A stretch of DNA of 64,000 nucleotides from Campylobacteraceae bacterium (GCA_013215945.1 JABSOM010000006.1:153568-217567); one strand, 5' to 3'. Positions 52,649 to 63,742 are shown, counted from the stretch's first letter. Numbers and translations: made by a program. Notes: generated by a model not told the origin, from the letters alone.

Positions 52649-53689
52649 ATGAAAAATGTATTAACAAAAAGCGCTATTTTATTAGCAAGTTCTCTTATTT
52701 TAACAGGTTCATTATTTGCAAAAGAAAAGGTTGAAGTATTAACTGTGCATCACTTTTTAAGTCCTAAAGCTCCTGCTCATACTAAATTATTAATGCCATG
52801 GGCTAAAAAAATAGAAGAAATGTCAAAGGGAAGAATTAAAATTGAACTTTTCCCTTCAATGTCTATGGGTGGAAAACCAAATGAGTTGTATAAACAAGCT
52901 AGAAATGGTTCAGCTGATATTGTATGGACAGTTGCAGGTTACACTCCAGGAGTTTTCCCAAGAACTGAAGTTTATGAATTACCAACAGTTCATAGAGGTT
53001 CTTCTTTAGCAACATCTATAGCAATTAGAGAAAATTTTGATTTAATTAAAGATGATTTTAAAAAAATTAAACCTTTATTAATTCATACTCATGCAGGAAA
53101 TGCTTTACATATGGTTGATAAAAGAGTTAGAAATGTATCTGATTTAAAAGGTATGAAATTAAGAACTCCTTCAAGGGTTGGAGCTTGGTTAATTGAAGAA
53201 CTAGGAGCAGAACCAGTTGGAATGCCAATGCCTGGTTTCCCTCAAGCACTTTCAAAAGGAGCTGTTGATGGTGGATTAATTCCTTTTGAAGTTTTTCCTC
53301 CCTTTAAGTTCCATCAATTAACTGAGTTTTCTGCCCAAGGTGCAAATGGGGATAGATTTGGTACATCAGTATTTTTATTATTAATGAACAAAGATAGATT
53401 TAGCTCTTTAGATAAAGACTTGCAAGATTTAATTGAAGAAAGTTTCAATATGGATATGGTTAAAAAAATTGGTCAAGTTTGGATGGATGTTGAAAAACCA
53501 GGTATGAAAATGCAAGCAGCTTCAAAAAACTCTGAAATAGCAAGATATGATGCAAAAACAATGGCGCAATTTGATGCAGCTGGACAAAAAGTTGTAGAGA
53601 GATGGATTAAAGAAGTATCCAAAAAAGGTATTGATGGTGATATGTTAGTTAAAAAAGCGAGAGAAGCTATTATAAGAAATAGTAAATAA
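52649..53689 (+). CDS. dctP: TRAP solute-binding protein of the aromatic operon (DctP family)
   Basis: 346 aa with signal peptide (cleavage near GSLFAKEK). DctP motifs: LKGMKLRTPSRVGAWLIEELG with the binding Arg, and GAVDGGLIPFEVFPPFKFHQL. The ligand region differs from the two TakP-like proteins in this window, in line with an aromatic carboxylate such as 4-hydroxybenzoate or protocatechuate. It lies 22 bp after ligC and heads dctQM of the same operon. Ligand is inferred from context. Confidence 0.92.
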   Translation: MKNVLTKSAILLASSLILTGSLFAKEKVEVLTVHHFLSPKAPAHTKLLMPWAKKIEEMSKGRIKIELFPSMSMGGKPNELYKQARNGSADIVWTVAGYTPGVFPRTEVYELPTVHRGSSLATSIAIRENFDLIKDDFKKIKPLLIHTHAGNALHMVDKRVRNVSDLKGMKLRTPSRVGAWLIEELGAEPVGMPMPGFPQALSKGAVDGGLIPFEVFPPFKFHQLTEFSAQGANGDRFGTSVFLLLMNKDRFSSLDKDLQDLIEESFNMDMVKKIGQVWMDVEKPGMKMQAASKNSEIARYDAKTMAQFDAAGQKVVERWIKEVSKKGIDGDMLVKKAREAIIRNSK

Positions 53690-53699
53690 AAGGTAAATA

Positions 53700-54206
53700 A
53701 TGGAAGCTTTATTAAGAAAAGCCTGCCTTTGGTGGGTTTATTTAGCAGGGGTACTACTATTATTATTAGTACTCGTAACTGTTATTAATATCTCTGCTTT
53801 TGGTTTAGACAAGATAGCAAGAATGTATGGTTCTAATGTAGCAGCACTACCAGGATATGAAGATTTTGTACGCTTAATAATTGGCTGTATTGCTTTAATG
53901 TTTTTCCCTTGGGCGCAAGCTGAAAGAGGTCATATTGCAGTAGATTTTTTTGCTAACAATTTTTCTTCTGCTTGGCAAAAAAATCTTGATATTTTATGGT
54001 TAAGTTTAACCTTGATTTTAGTTATATTTTTAGGAATTTTAATGTTTTTAGGACTACTTGAATCTAGAGATGATGGAGCATTATCAAGTATTTTAGGCTG
54101 GATTGAATGGCCTTTTTATATACCTGGTGTACTTTCACTAATTTTATGGGCACTAGTACTTGCCTTTCAGATATTTATTAATAAAGGAGAAAAACTAAAT
54201 GATTGA
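53700..54206 (+). CDS. dctQ: TRAP small permease of the aromatic operon (DctQ)
   Basis: 168 aa with four membrane helices; the motif FFPWAQAERGHIAVDFFANNF is typical of DctQ (segment around residues 75-95). It joins the binding protein and DctM. The 3' end overlaps dctM by 8 bp. Ribosome site AAAAGGTAAATA before ATG. Confidence 0.9.
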   Translation: MEALLRKACLWWVYLAGVLLLLLVLVTVINISAFGLDKIARMYGSNVAALPGYEDFVRLIIGCIALMFFPWAQAERGHIAVDFFANNFSSAWQKNLDILWLSLTLILVIFLGILMFLGLLESRDDGALSSILGWIEWPFYIPGVLSLILWALVLAFQIFINKGEKLND

Positions 54207-55596
54207 AAAAGAACTCATTGGACTTGCAGGAATCATACTGTTTTTTATTTTATTAATACTTAAAGCAAGAGTTGCTTTTGCCATGATATTTGTAGGAATT
54301 ACAGGAACCTTTGCCCTGTCCTTATCCGTATCATATATTAGATTTGAACCTTATATTTTACAATATAAAAGTCTTTTATGGGAGAACTTAGCTTCTTATG
54401 AACTTTCAGTAATACCTTTATTTATTTTAATGGGTGCTTTGGCATCTCAGACAAAACTAGCGCAAGATCTTTTTGTAGGAATGAATGCAATTTTGGGACG
54501 CTTTCGTGGGGGACTTTGTATAACAGCTATTGGTTCTTGTGCTGGCTTTGGAGCCGTCTCTGGATCATCTTTAGCAACTGCTTCTACTATGGGAAAAATT
54601 GCTTATCCTGAGCTTAAGAAACTTGGTTATTCCCCAAGGTTAGCAACAGGGACATTAGCAGCAGGAGGAACCTTAGGTATTTTAATTCCTCCTTCAGTCG
54701 CTTTAATTTTATATGCAATTGTAGTTGAAGCTTCAATTATAGAGATGTTTCAAGCTGCAATTTTACCAGCTGCTATTGCCGTTTCATTTTTTATTCTAGT
54801 AATTATGATTCAAGTGAAATTAAAACCAGAATTAGCACCTTTAGGGCCAAAACTTACAAAAGAGGAAAGAAATACAGCTCTTTTACGTTTAATTCCTGTA
54901 GTTGTAACCTTTGGTTCAATTATTTTAGGACTTGGTCTTGGTCTCTTTACACCAACCCCAGCAGCTGCTGCTGGAGTATTTATTATAGGTGTTTATGGAT
55001 TATTTTTAAGAGTGAAAAATGGTAAAGGTGAAGGTTTAACTTTTGTTAGATTAAAAGATTCTTTAGTTGAGACTGCAACAACAAGTGCTATGTTATATTT
55101 TATTTTATTTGGAGCTGAAGTTTTAAAAGGTTTCTTTTCACGTTCAGGTTTACCCCAAGGCATAGCAGAATGGGCGATGACTATTCAAGTTAGTCCTTGG
55201 TTAGTATTAATTGGAATTTTAGTTATATTTATTATTCTTGGTTTCTTTATGGATTCAATGGCAATGATTTTAGTTGTTATTCCTTTTATATGGCCTGTGT
55301 TAATAAATATTAATGGAGGAGAGTATGTTACTGCTTCTTCTTCTGCTTTTGGAATGAATTTAGACGAGTTAAAAATATGGTTTGGGATTTTGTCACTTAT
55401 AGTAATTGAGTTAGGACTAATAACTCCACCCGTTGGATTAAATGTATTTATAATTTCTAAAATAGCAACTGATGTTCCAATGATAGAAACCTTTAAAGGT
55501 GTAATGCCCTTTTTTGGTGTAGAAATTATTAGAATTGCTATTTTATTAATGGCTCCGTGGCTTGTTTTAATAGTACCGCGCATGATGGCAGGATAA
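54199..55596 (+). CDS. dctM: TRAP large permease of the aromatic operon (DctM)
   Basis: 465 aa, about twelve helices. Motifs: VIPLFILMGALASQ, GAVSGSSLATASTMGKIAYPEL, AGGTLGILIPPSVALILYAI and ELGLITPPVGLNVFI. It carries the solute with Na+ across the inner membrane. It ends the importer genes; a 98-bp gap follows before the dioxygenase gene. Confidence 0.93.
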   Translation: MIEKELIGLAGIILFFILLILKARVAFAMIFVGITGTFALSLSVSYIRFEPYILQYKSLLWENLASYELSVIPLFILMGALASQTKLAQDLFVGMNAILGRFRGGLCITAIGSCAGFGAVSGSSLATASTMGKIAYPELKKLGYSPRLATGTLAAGGTLGILIPPSVALILYAIVVEASIIEMFQAAILPAAIAVSFFILVIMIQVKLKPELAPLGPKLTKEERNTALLRLIPVVVTFGSIILGLGLGLFTPTPAAAAGVFIIGVYGLFLRVKNGKGEGLTFVRLKDSLVETATTSAMLYFILFGAEVLKGFFSRSGLPQGIAEWAMTIQVSPWLVLIGILVIFIILGFFMDSMAMILVVIPFIWPVLININGGEYVTASSSAFGMNLDELKIWFGILSLIVIELGLITPPVGLNVFIISKIATDVPMIETFKGVMPFFGVEIIRIAILLMAPWLVLIVPRMMAG

Positions 55597-55694
55597 ATAA
55601 AAATAGTGAATTTAAACTGTTTTTTACGTTTTAAGTAAATGTTTTGGTAAGGAATTTAACTTGTCATTTAGAAATTAATTTTTAGGAGAAAAAA

Positions 55695-56615
55695 ATGAGT
55701 AATATTGTACATCCAACAGGGCTTTTTGATAATAGCCCAAGAGAGTATAAACATATAACAGCTCTTCCTTTAGCAGCTGCAATGGGTGCGGAAATAAGAG
55801 GCGTAGATTTAAGTAATGTTAGTGATGAAGCTTTTACAGAAATTGAAAATGCGCTTTATAGACATAAATTAATATTTTTTAGAGAACAAGATATTTCTTT
55901 TACTGATCATGAAAATTTAACACTAAGACTTGGTGAATTTGGAACAGATGCATATACAAAAGGTGTTGTAGGACATGAAAACATTCAGCCTGTTATAAAA
56001 GAAGCAACAACTACAACAAAAATGGTATTTGGTTCAGGATGGCACACCGATTCTGCTTTTTTACAACGTCCACCTTCTATTGCTTTAAATTATGGAAAAG
56101 ACATGCCTCCTTATGGAGGAGATACTATGTTCACGAATACAGTATTAGCCTACAATAGTTTAACACCTGCTATGCAAAAAATGTTAGCTCCTTTAAAAGT
56201 TTGGATGAGTGCAAAAAAAGTAGTTTCTGCTATGCAAGCTGAAAAAGCAGCCAAACAAGGTAGTGAAATCACAAAACTTGGAAATATTGAATTAGATGTT
56301 GATACCCAACAAATGATTAAAGGTTCTTACCATCCTATAATAAGAACCCACCCAGTAACAGGAGAAAAATCTCTTTATGTTGATGGTACATATGCTAATG
56401 GCATTGAAGGAATGAGCGAAGATGAAGCTATGCCAATTATTAATTTCTTGGCAAAATTCATTACACAAGAATCTTTTACCTGTAGATTAAGATGGCAGAG
56501 CAAAACATTTATTATGTGGGACAATAGAATTTGTTTACATCAAGCTTTTAATGATTATGAAGGTTATAGACGTGAAATGTATAGGGCTACGGTTCTTGGC
56601 GAAAAACCACAGTAA
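55695..56615 (+). CDS. Fe(II)/2-oxoglutarate dioxygenase, TauD/TfdA family
   Basis: 306 aa. The iron-binding HxD is in GSGWHTDSAF and the distal His in CLHQAFNDYEGYRREMYR, where the Arg binds 2-oxoglutarate. It starts with the TauD-like LAAAMGAEIRGVDLSNVSDE. Family members hydroxylate sulfonates, aryl-ether acids or other carboxylates. No step of the 4,5-cleavage route needs it, so it probably prepares another substrate for the pathway. Ribosome site TAGGAGAAAAAA before ATG. The true substrate is unknown. Confidence 0.88.
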   Translation: MSNIVHPTGLFDNSPREYKHITALPLAAAMGAEIRGVDLSNVSDEAFTEIENALYRHKLIFFREQDISFTDHENLTLRLGEFGTDAYTKGVVGHENIQPVIKEATTTTKMVFGSGWHTDSAFLQRPPSIALNYGKDMPPYGGDTMFTNTVLAYNSLTPAMQKMLAPLKVWMSAKKVVSAMQAEKAAKQGSEITKLGNIELDVDTQQMIKGSYHPIIRTHPVTGEKSLYVDGTYANGIEGMSEDEAMPIINFLAKFITQESFTCRLRWQSKTFIMWDNRICLHQAFNDYEGYRREMYRATVLGEKPQ

Positions 56616-56624
56616 GGAAGAAGA

Positions 56625-57404
56625 ATGGAAGATTTATTTAATAAAAAACTAGATTCTAAAACTTATAGTGATATAGAATGGAAAGCAAGAGTAGATTTAG
56701 CACTTGCTTATCGTTTGGTAGATTATTATGGATGGACTACCCAGGTTTATAATCATATTTCATTAAGAATTCCAGGTACTGATCATATTTTAATCAATGC
56801 TTTTGGTTTAATGTACAGCGAAATCAAACCTTCTAATTTAGTAAAAATAGATTTAGATGGCAATAAAGTTGATGACAGTCCTTATCCTGTAAATAAAGCA
56901 GGTTTTGTTATTCATTCCGCAATTCATAAAGCAAGGCACGATTTAAATTGTGTTATGCACACGCATAATCCAGATACCCAAGCTGTATCTGCATTAAAAT
57001 GTGGTTTTATTCCTTTAATGCAAGAAGCCTATCAATTTCATGAAAGAATTGGATACCACAAGTTTGAAGGTATTGTTTTAGATGAAAGTGAACAAGACCG
57101 TCTTGTAGGAGCGATGGGTACAACTAATCATAGTTTAATGCTTCATAATCATGGAGTAATAACAACAGGTGCTAGTGTGGCATGGGCATTTGTGAGAATG
57201 TACCAATTAATTCAAGGCTGTATGGTACAAATAAAAGCCATGAGTACGGGAGAAGAAATTATTCAAGCCTCAAAAGAAGCCATGATTAAAACACGGCATC
57301 AATTTGAAAGTGGAGAAGCACAAGCGGGCGCTGAAGTTAGACTTCCTGAATGGCCAGCATATTACAGAATGATGAAAAGAATTGACCCAAATTGGGATAC
57401 ATAA
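56625..57404 (+). CDS. Class II aldolase/adducin family protein
   Basis: 259 aa. The Zn site His residues are in VMHTHNPDTQAVSA, with the third in LMLHNHGVITTG. Members are sugar-phosphate aldolases, but several are decarboxylases of aromatic dihydroxy acids (for example 3,4-dihydroxyphthalate decarboxylase). The start region LAYRLVDYYGWTTQVYNHIS is typical. It lies between the TauD-like gene (9-bp gap) and pobA (21-bp gap), so an aromatic decarboxylase role is plausible; inference only. Confidence 0.87.
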   Translation: MEDLFNKKLDSKTYSDIEWKARVDLALAYRLVDYYGWTTQVYNHISLRIPGTDHILINAFGLMYSEIKPSNLVKIDLDGNKVDDSPYPVNKAGFVIHSAIHKARHDLNCVMHTHNPDTQAVSALKCGFIPLMQEAYQFHERIGYHKFEGIVLDESEQDRLVGAMGTTNHSLMLHNHGVITTGASVAWAFVRMYQLIQGCMVQIKAMSTGEEIIQASKEAMIKTRHQFESGEAQAGAEVRLPEWPAYYRMMKRIDPNWDT

Positions 57405-57416
57405 GCAAATATTTAG

Positions 57417-58619
<1,203 letters not shown>

Positions 58620-58674
58620 GTTTTTAAAAGCTTGTTTTACCTATACTTACAAAAAAGCTAAGAGGAGATAAATA

Positions 58675-59559
58675 TTGCTAAAAAATATCAATCAAGGTGT
58701 ATTATACATGCTTATTTCTGCTGTATGCCTTGCTTTAATGGGCGCTTTTGCCAAAGTACTTGCTTCCTCTATGCCAAGTATTGAAATAGTTTTTTTTAGA
58801 AATATTATTGGTGTTTTTTTAATAAGTTTAACTTTTTTAAAAAAACCTCTTAAACAAGTAGGTGGAAAACCATGGCTTTTGTTTTTCAGAGCAGCTATTG
58901 GTTTATTGGCTATGCTTTCTTTTTTCTACAACCTTGCTAATATCTCCTTAGTTGAGGCCATCACTTATTCTAGGATGTCACCTATATTTACGGCTATCTT
59001 TGCACTATGGTTTTTAAGAGAAAAAATTGGGAAAAAGGGATGGTTGGCTATTTTTATAGGTTTTATTGGTATGTTATTCGTAATGCAACCAGAGGGGTTA
59101 TTTTTTGAAAAGACTCATCTTTTTGGGCTTTTGAATGCTGTTTGTGCTGCATTAGCATTTACAAGTATAAGAGAACTCAAAAAATATTATGATACAAGAA
59201 GCATTGTATTAAGTTTTATGGCTATGGGAGTTATTATTCCTTTTTTAGCCATGGGTATTTCTCCTTATTATAAAAGTGATATCTTCTTTTTTATGATGGG
59301 AGAATTTATTCTTCCCACTCCTAATCAATGGATATATTTATTAGGAATTGGAATCACTGCTTCATTAGGCCAAATTTATATGACAAAAGCATATGGAGCA
59401 AGTAAAGCGGGGCTTGTAGCAGCAGCAGGATACTCAGTTATTATCTTTTCTTTACTTATTGGGCTTATTTTAGGAGATTCTTTACCTAATATATTGGGTT
59501 TTATTGGTATTATTACAATAATTAGTGGTGGAGTCTTAATTGCAAAAGAAAAAAATTAA
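58675..59559 (+). CDS. EamA/DMT-family transporter
   Basis: 294 aa, ten helices in two repeats of five. Motifs: GALMGAFAKVLA-like start (ALMGAFAKVLASSM), RNIIGVFLISL, and YSRMSPIFTAIFALWFLREK. The start is TTG with GAGGAG seven bases ahead. It ends directly against the regulator gene region. Function may be export of aromatic acids or intermediates; unknown. Confidence 0.88.
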   Translation: MLKNINQGVLYMLISAVCLALMGAFAKVLASSMPSIEIVFFRNIIGVFLISLTFLKKPLKQVGGKPWLLFFRAAIGLLAMLSFFYNLANISLVEAITYSRMSPIFTAIFALWFLREKIGKKGWLAIFIGFIGMLFVMQPEGLFFEKTHLFGLLNAVCAALAFTSIRELKKYYDTRSIVLSFMAMGVIIPFLAMGISPYYKSDIFFFMMGEFILPTPNQWIYLLGIGITASLGQIYMTKAYGASKAGLVAAAGYSVIIFSLLIGLILGDSLPNILGFIGIITIISGGVLIAKEKN

Positions 59560-59577
59560 ATGTTAAAGTTGGAAACT

Positions 59578-60357
59578 ATGAAAAATGAAACTGAAAATAA
59601 AGATATTGTCACTGCGTTTATTAAAGGACTTAATGTAATTAAAGCCTTTAGTTATGAGAATACAAGCATGACTCTATCTGATGTTGCAAAAAAAGTTGAT
59701 ATTACAAGAGCCAGTGCCAGACGTTTATTATTAACATTAGAGTCTTTAGGTTATGTACATCAAGATGGAACATTTTTTTCTCTAACTCCTAAAATTATAG
59801 ATTTAGGTTATAGTTATTTTGCATCTTTACCATGGACAGACTTAGCACATAAAAATATGAAACATGTAGTAGATGCCTGCAAATTATCTTGTTCAATCTC
59901 TATTTTGGATGATTCTAATATTATTTGTATAATGAGAATTCCTGCTACTAGAATTTTAAATGAAGGAATTCACGTAGGGACTAGATTACCAGCACTTTAT
60001 ACCTCAACAGGAAGATTATTCATGGCACATATGGATGATGAAAGTCTAAATAAATATATAAAAGATTCCGTTTTTGTTAAACATACCCAAAAAAGCATTA
60101 TTGACCCCAAAGTATTATTAGCAAAAATAAGAAAAGACAGGAATAATCCTTATCAAATGGTAGAAGAAGAACTAGAAGATGGTTTATTATCTATTGCTGT
60201 TCCTATTTATGGAAGAGAGAATAAATTAATAGGGGCTATGAATATTGGCTCTCATATGAGTTATAAAAATACCCAAGACATTGAAAAAAATGTTCTTCCT
60301 ATGTTAATTAAAGCAGCAAAAGAGACTTCAGAAGCTATTATTCTTTTACAGCACTAA
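59578..60357 (+). CDS. IclR-family regulator (PcaR/PobR-like)
   Basis: 259 aa. N-terminal winged helix MTLSDVAKKVDITRASARRL followed by LLTLESLGYVHQDG, which closely follows PcaR and PobR. The C-terminal effector domain has TGRLFMAHM and LEDGLLSIAVPIYG. The ATG at 59578 has GGA five bases ahead; one at 59560 lacks a site. It is probably the regulator of the whole aromatic operon through the CGAAC operator at 46503-46576; protocatechuate or 4-hydroxybenzoate are likely effectors. These links are inferred. Confidence 0.9.
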   Translation: MKNETENKDIVTAFIKGLNVIKAFSYENTSMTLSDVAKKVDITRASARRLLLTLESLGYVHQDGTFFSLTPKIIDLGYSYFASLPWTDLAHKNMKHVVDACKLSCSISILDDSNIICIMRIPATRILNEGIHVGTRLPALYTSTGRLFMAHMDDESLNKYIKDSVFVKHTQKSIIDPKVLLAKIRKDRNNPYQMVEEELEDGLLSIAVPIYGRENKLIGAMNIGSHMSYKNTQDIEKNVLPMLIKAAKETSEAIILLQH

Positions 60358-60471
60358 TATTTAATTTTAGAATAAAGCTGTTTTATACTAAGTCATCATA
60401 TGAAAAATAAATATTTCATATCCTTTTACACATAATCAAGTAAGCTTTTTTACCTACTTAATTATAAGATA

Positions 60472-60933
60472 CTATGAGGAGAACAAGGGTCTTTGAACAT
60501 AAGGACTAAATTCCCAAGGAATTGCAACAAGTATCAAGATACAGGCCAAGGTAAAATAAATCATTAGTGTTTTGAATTTATTTTTATCCCCTTGGATTCT
60601 TTTTGCTTTAAACGAACCTACTGTTATTAAAACAACAGCAATAAGCATTAACAATGAGTGTTCAATAGAAAAATATCTTACTTCTAAATTACTCATTGAG
60701 CCTTTCATATCTGCAAAAAACATAGAAGTGATTTCACTGTTATAATATAGAATAAGGCCTGAGATAAACTGTATATGTACAAATGCAACTGAAACATGTG
60801 AGAATATTTTATTAAACAAAGTAAAACGTTTATTTGCAAAATATCCATAATATGCCAATGCTAAATTGGCAATAACTCCAAAACATACTAACCAACGCAT
60901 CCATGAATGGATAAAAATTTCAAGACTGTCCAC
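60472..60933 (-). CDS. Four-helix membrane protein of unknown function
   Basis: 153 aa with four membrane helices (about residues 12-32, 45-65, 88-106, 122-142). The start HSWMRWLVCFGVIANLALA resembles the HSGLRWL start of small b-type membrane proteins found in Bacteroidetes and others. His residues occur at similar depth in helices 1, 2 and 3 (SHVSVAFVHIQF, SIEHSLLML), so haem binding is possible. Not tied to its neighbours; divergent from the ankyrin gene. Not recognised with certainty. Confidence 0.7.
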   Translation of the reverse strand: MDSLEIFIHSWMRWLVCFGVIANLALAYYGYFANKRFTLFNKIFSHVSVAFVHIQFISGLILYYNSEITSMFFADMKGSMSNLEVRYFSIEHSLLMLIAVVLITVGSFKAKRIQGDKNKFKTLMIYFTLACILILVAIPWEFSPYVQRPLFSS

Positions 60934-61136
60934 GTATTTATTCCTTTATAATGAGCTTTATTTTTTGTATTATAGCCATATAAAATGAAAAATACTTTTG
61001 CAAAAATATTGTATAGCCCTACAAATAAAAGATATTCAATAATAATTATCAATCTTTTTGTTTTTTATTTACCATTTATTAGTTATTTAGGTGAATAATA
61101 ATAATATAATTCAATATTATTACATAAAGAGGGATA

Positions 61137-63071
61137 ATGATTAAAAAGTTTTTAAATAAAAAAACATATACGGAAATTGATTTATTAAATGAATTACTCA
61201 AACCTCTTTTTAATATAGAAAAACTTGATGAAATTTTTAACAAAACTATAAATATTGATTATTTAAATGAGCAAGAAGAAAGTTTTTTGCATCTTTGTTC
61301 TAAAAAGGGCTTAAAAGATTCAATACAGTGGTTACTAAAAAAGGGAGCCTCAACCAATATTACCAATAAAGAAGGTTGCACTGTTCTTTTTTATGCAATA
61401 CATGCCAATAATATCTCCTTGTTAAATACGCTTATTGAACATGGTGCAAATGTCAATCATCTTAATATTTACAAAAGAAATGTATTGCAAGATACCGTAC
61501 TTTCTGCAAAAAACAGACTTGTCGATTTTTTAATTGAAAAAACAAAAGATATAAATAACTGTGATACTTATGGTCATAATCTTATATTTGATGCCCTTGC
61601 GAATGGTGACATTGATACAATAATTAAAATTACAAAATTAAAGAATCTTAATATTAATCAAAAAAACAATGATGGAAATACTGTTTTACATAAAGAAATA
61701 ATCTTAAAAAACAATGAATTGGCTATTTTATTAATGGATTTAGGAATGGATCCAACCATTCAAGATAAAAAAGGAAAGAATTTTTTATTTTATGCTGTTT
61801 CAAAAGGCATTCAGAATGCAAATATTTTAGAAAAAGCTGTTTCACTTGGCTGTAATATAAACTCAAGATCTGCACAAAACTCCACCATTTTAATGGAATC
61901 AATTAACCATTTTTTAAATACCAATATTGAAGATACAAGTACCAGAGCTTCCCATTTAGAAATGATTAAAAAACTTATTGCAAAAGGTGTAAAAATTGAT
62001 GCTTTAGACGACCAAAATGAAACTGCTTTTTTTAAAGCAACAAGAAGTGAAAATAAAGACTTAATTGAATTATTTATATCCAGTAGAAAAATAGATATTA
62101 ATCATCAAAATATTAAGGGAGAAAGTGTTTTATTTTCTTTAATCTATAAAGGTTTAAATAATCTGGAATTAATAAAAATGTATTTAAACAAAATGGCCAA
62201 TCCTAATATTGTAAATAAAGAGGGCAAGAGTATTATTGAAATACTAATTGATATCATTCTTCATGTACAAAATAATAAAAAAATCACCAAAGAATTAGAA
62301 AATCAGCTGCATGATAATGGAGAGTATTTTACTGTTTTATTAGAAATATTATCTGCTTCAAAAGTAGATTTAAATCAAAAAAACTCTTTAGGAAAACCTT
62401 TATTTTTTGATACTCTTATGCATTTTAATTATTCTTTATTTAAAATTTTTAGAGACAATGAACAAAATATAAATGCAAAAGATAAAGAAGGCAGAAATAT
62501 AATTTTTAATCTTTTAGAACTTGACCTAAAAAGTGGTATCAAAAACAGAGATGAATATCTAGAAACACTTCAGAATCTCTTTAACTTAGGTGTTAATATC
62601 AATGAAAAAGACAATATTGGAGATACCGCTTTACATAAAGCAGTTACTAGATCCTGTGAATATACCGTTAAATTATTACTTGAAGCGAAACCTAATTTTT
62701 TTGCTATTGATAAAAAAGGCCGAAGTATTATTCATCAATGTATTTGGAAAGACAATTCACGCTACTTTAAACTCATTCATTCCTACAATAATGAAATTAT
62801 TAATATAACAGATAGTTTTGGAGTAAGACCCATTAATTATGCTGCATTTATGGGAAAACGGGTTCTTGTATTAGATATGATAAATGCAGGTGCTCTAATT
62901 AACAACGATACTGAAAAAACGAAGGATATTCTTAAATTCTTTGAAAAATTTCATAAGAATATTCTCAATATTCAAAAAAATCTCTCTTCAGCTGCACATA
63001 AAAGAAACCTACAAATCTTAGCAACAACAATGATTAAAGAATTTAATATCAAAGAAGAAAGTAAGCAATAA
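61137..63071 (+). CDS. Long ankyrin-repeat protein, cytoplasmic
   Basis: 644 aa with no signal peptide or membrane helix. I count about 14-16 ankyrin-type units, for example EESFLHLCSKKGLKDSIQWL, then NKEGCTVLFYAIHANNISLL, NNDGNTVLHKEIILKNNELA, DNIGDTALHKAVTRSCEYTV. They run from about residue 45 to 620. Many units are longer than 33 residues and several lack the TPLH core. Proteins of this size with only ankyrin repeats act as binding scaffolds; the partner is unknown. Ribosome site AGAGGGATA before ATG. Confidence 0.88.
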   Translation: MIKKFLNKKTYTEIDLLNELLKPLFNIEKLDEIFNKTINIDYLNEQEESFLHLCSKKGLKDSIQWLLKKGASTNITNKEGCTVLFYAIHANNISLLNTLIEHGANVNHLNIYKRNVLQDTVLSAKNRLVDFLIEKTKDINNCDTYGHNLIFDALANGDIDTIIKITKLKNLNINQKNNDGNTVLHKEIILKNNELAILLMDLGMDPTIQDKKGKNFLFYAVSKGIQNANILEKAVSLGCNINSRSAQNSTILMESINHFLNTNIEDTSTRASHLEMIKKLIAKGVKIDALDDQNETAFFKATRSENKDLIELFISSRKIDINHQNIKGESVLFSLIYKGLNNLELIKMYLNKMANPNIVNKEGKSIIEILIDIILHVQNNKKITKELENQLHDNGEYFTVLLEILSASKVDLNQKNSLGKPLFFDTLMHFNYSLFKIFRDNEQNINAKDKEGRNIIFNLLELDLKSGIKNRDEYLETLQNLFNLGVNINEKDNIGDTALHKAVTRSCEYTVKLLLEAKPNFFAIDKKGRSIIHQCIWKDNSRYFKLIHSYNNEIINITDSFGVRPINYAAFMGKRVLVLDMINAGALINNDTEKTKDILKFFEKFHKNILNIQKNLSSAAHKRNLQILATTMIKEFNIKEESKQ

Positions 63072-63109
63072 TTAATCTTTTGCTATACTAAACAAAAAAA
63101 GATTTTTAC

Positions 63110-63742
63110 ATGAATATTGAAGTTTTAATCACCTACGCTTTTGTTTCGTTTTTTTATGTCATTAGTCCAGGCCCTGCTGTTTTTTTAGCTTTACATAATG
63201 GTATGACTTATGATTTAAAAGTCCTAAGTATTTCTTCTTTTGCTAATATTTGTGCTTTATTTATTTTATCAGCTGTTTCTATTTCTGGATTAGGGGTAAT
63301 TTTAGCAACTTCTTCGTCTTTATTTATGGGTGTTAAAATTGTTGGTGCTTTATACTTACTGTATTTAGGAGTAAAACAATTTAGAAATGCCAAAAAAAGT
63401 AAAATTATAAAAGAAGATAAAAAAGACAAAAAAGAACATTCTTCTTTGCATTATTTTTTGGAAGCCTTTATTTTAGCAATTACTAATCCCAAACCTATAA
63501 TATTTTTTATTGCTTTGTTTCCTCAGTTTTTAAATTTACAAAGTGAAATTTTGCCTCAGTTTTTTGTCATGACAGGTATTTTTATGTTTTTTTCTTTTAT
63601 TTCTTTATTTGCTTATGGTTACATGGCTAAAAAAGCAAAACATTTATTCAATAACGAAAGAAAAATGGCATGGTTCCATAGAGTTACTGGGGGCATCTTT
63701 ATTGCTTTAGGTATAGCCTTACTACAATTAAAATCGGTATAA
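63110..63742 (+). CDS. LysE/RhtB-family amino acid exporter
   Basis: 210 aa, six helices. The start FVSFFYVISPGPAVFLALHNGM, with the conserved SPGPA, and GALYLLYLGVKQFRNAKK are family marks; ITNPKPIIFFIALFPQFL follows. It exports amino acids or related metabolites. It begins 38 bp after the ankyrin gene. No ribosome site is strong. Substrate unknown. Confidence 0.9.
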   Translation: MNIEVLITYAFVSFFYVISPGPAVFLALHNGMTYDLKVLSISSFANICALFILSAVSISGLGVILATSSSLFMGVKIVGALYLLYLGVKQFRNAKKSKIIKEDKKDKKEHSSLHYFLEAFILAITNPKPIIFFIALFPQFLNLQSEILPQFFVMTGIFMFFSFISLFAYGYMAKKAKHLFNNERKMAWFHRVTGGIFIALGIALLQLKSV

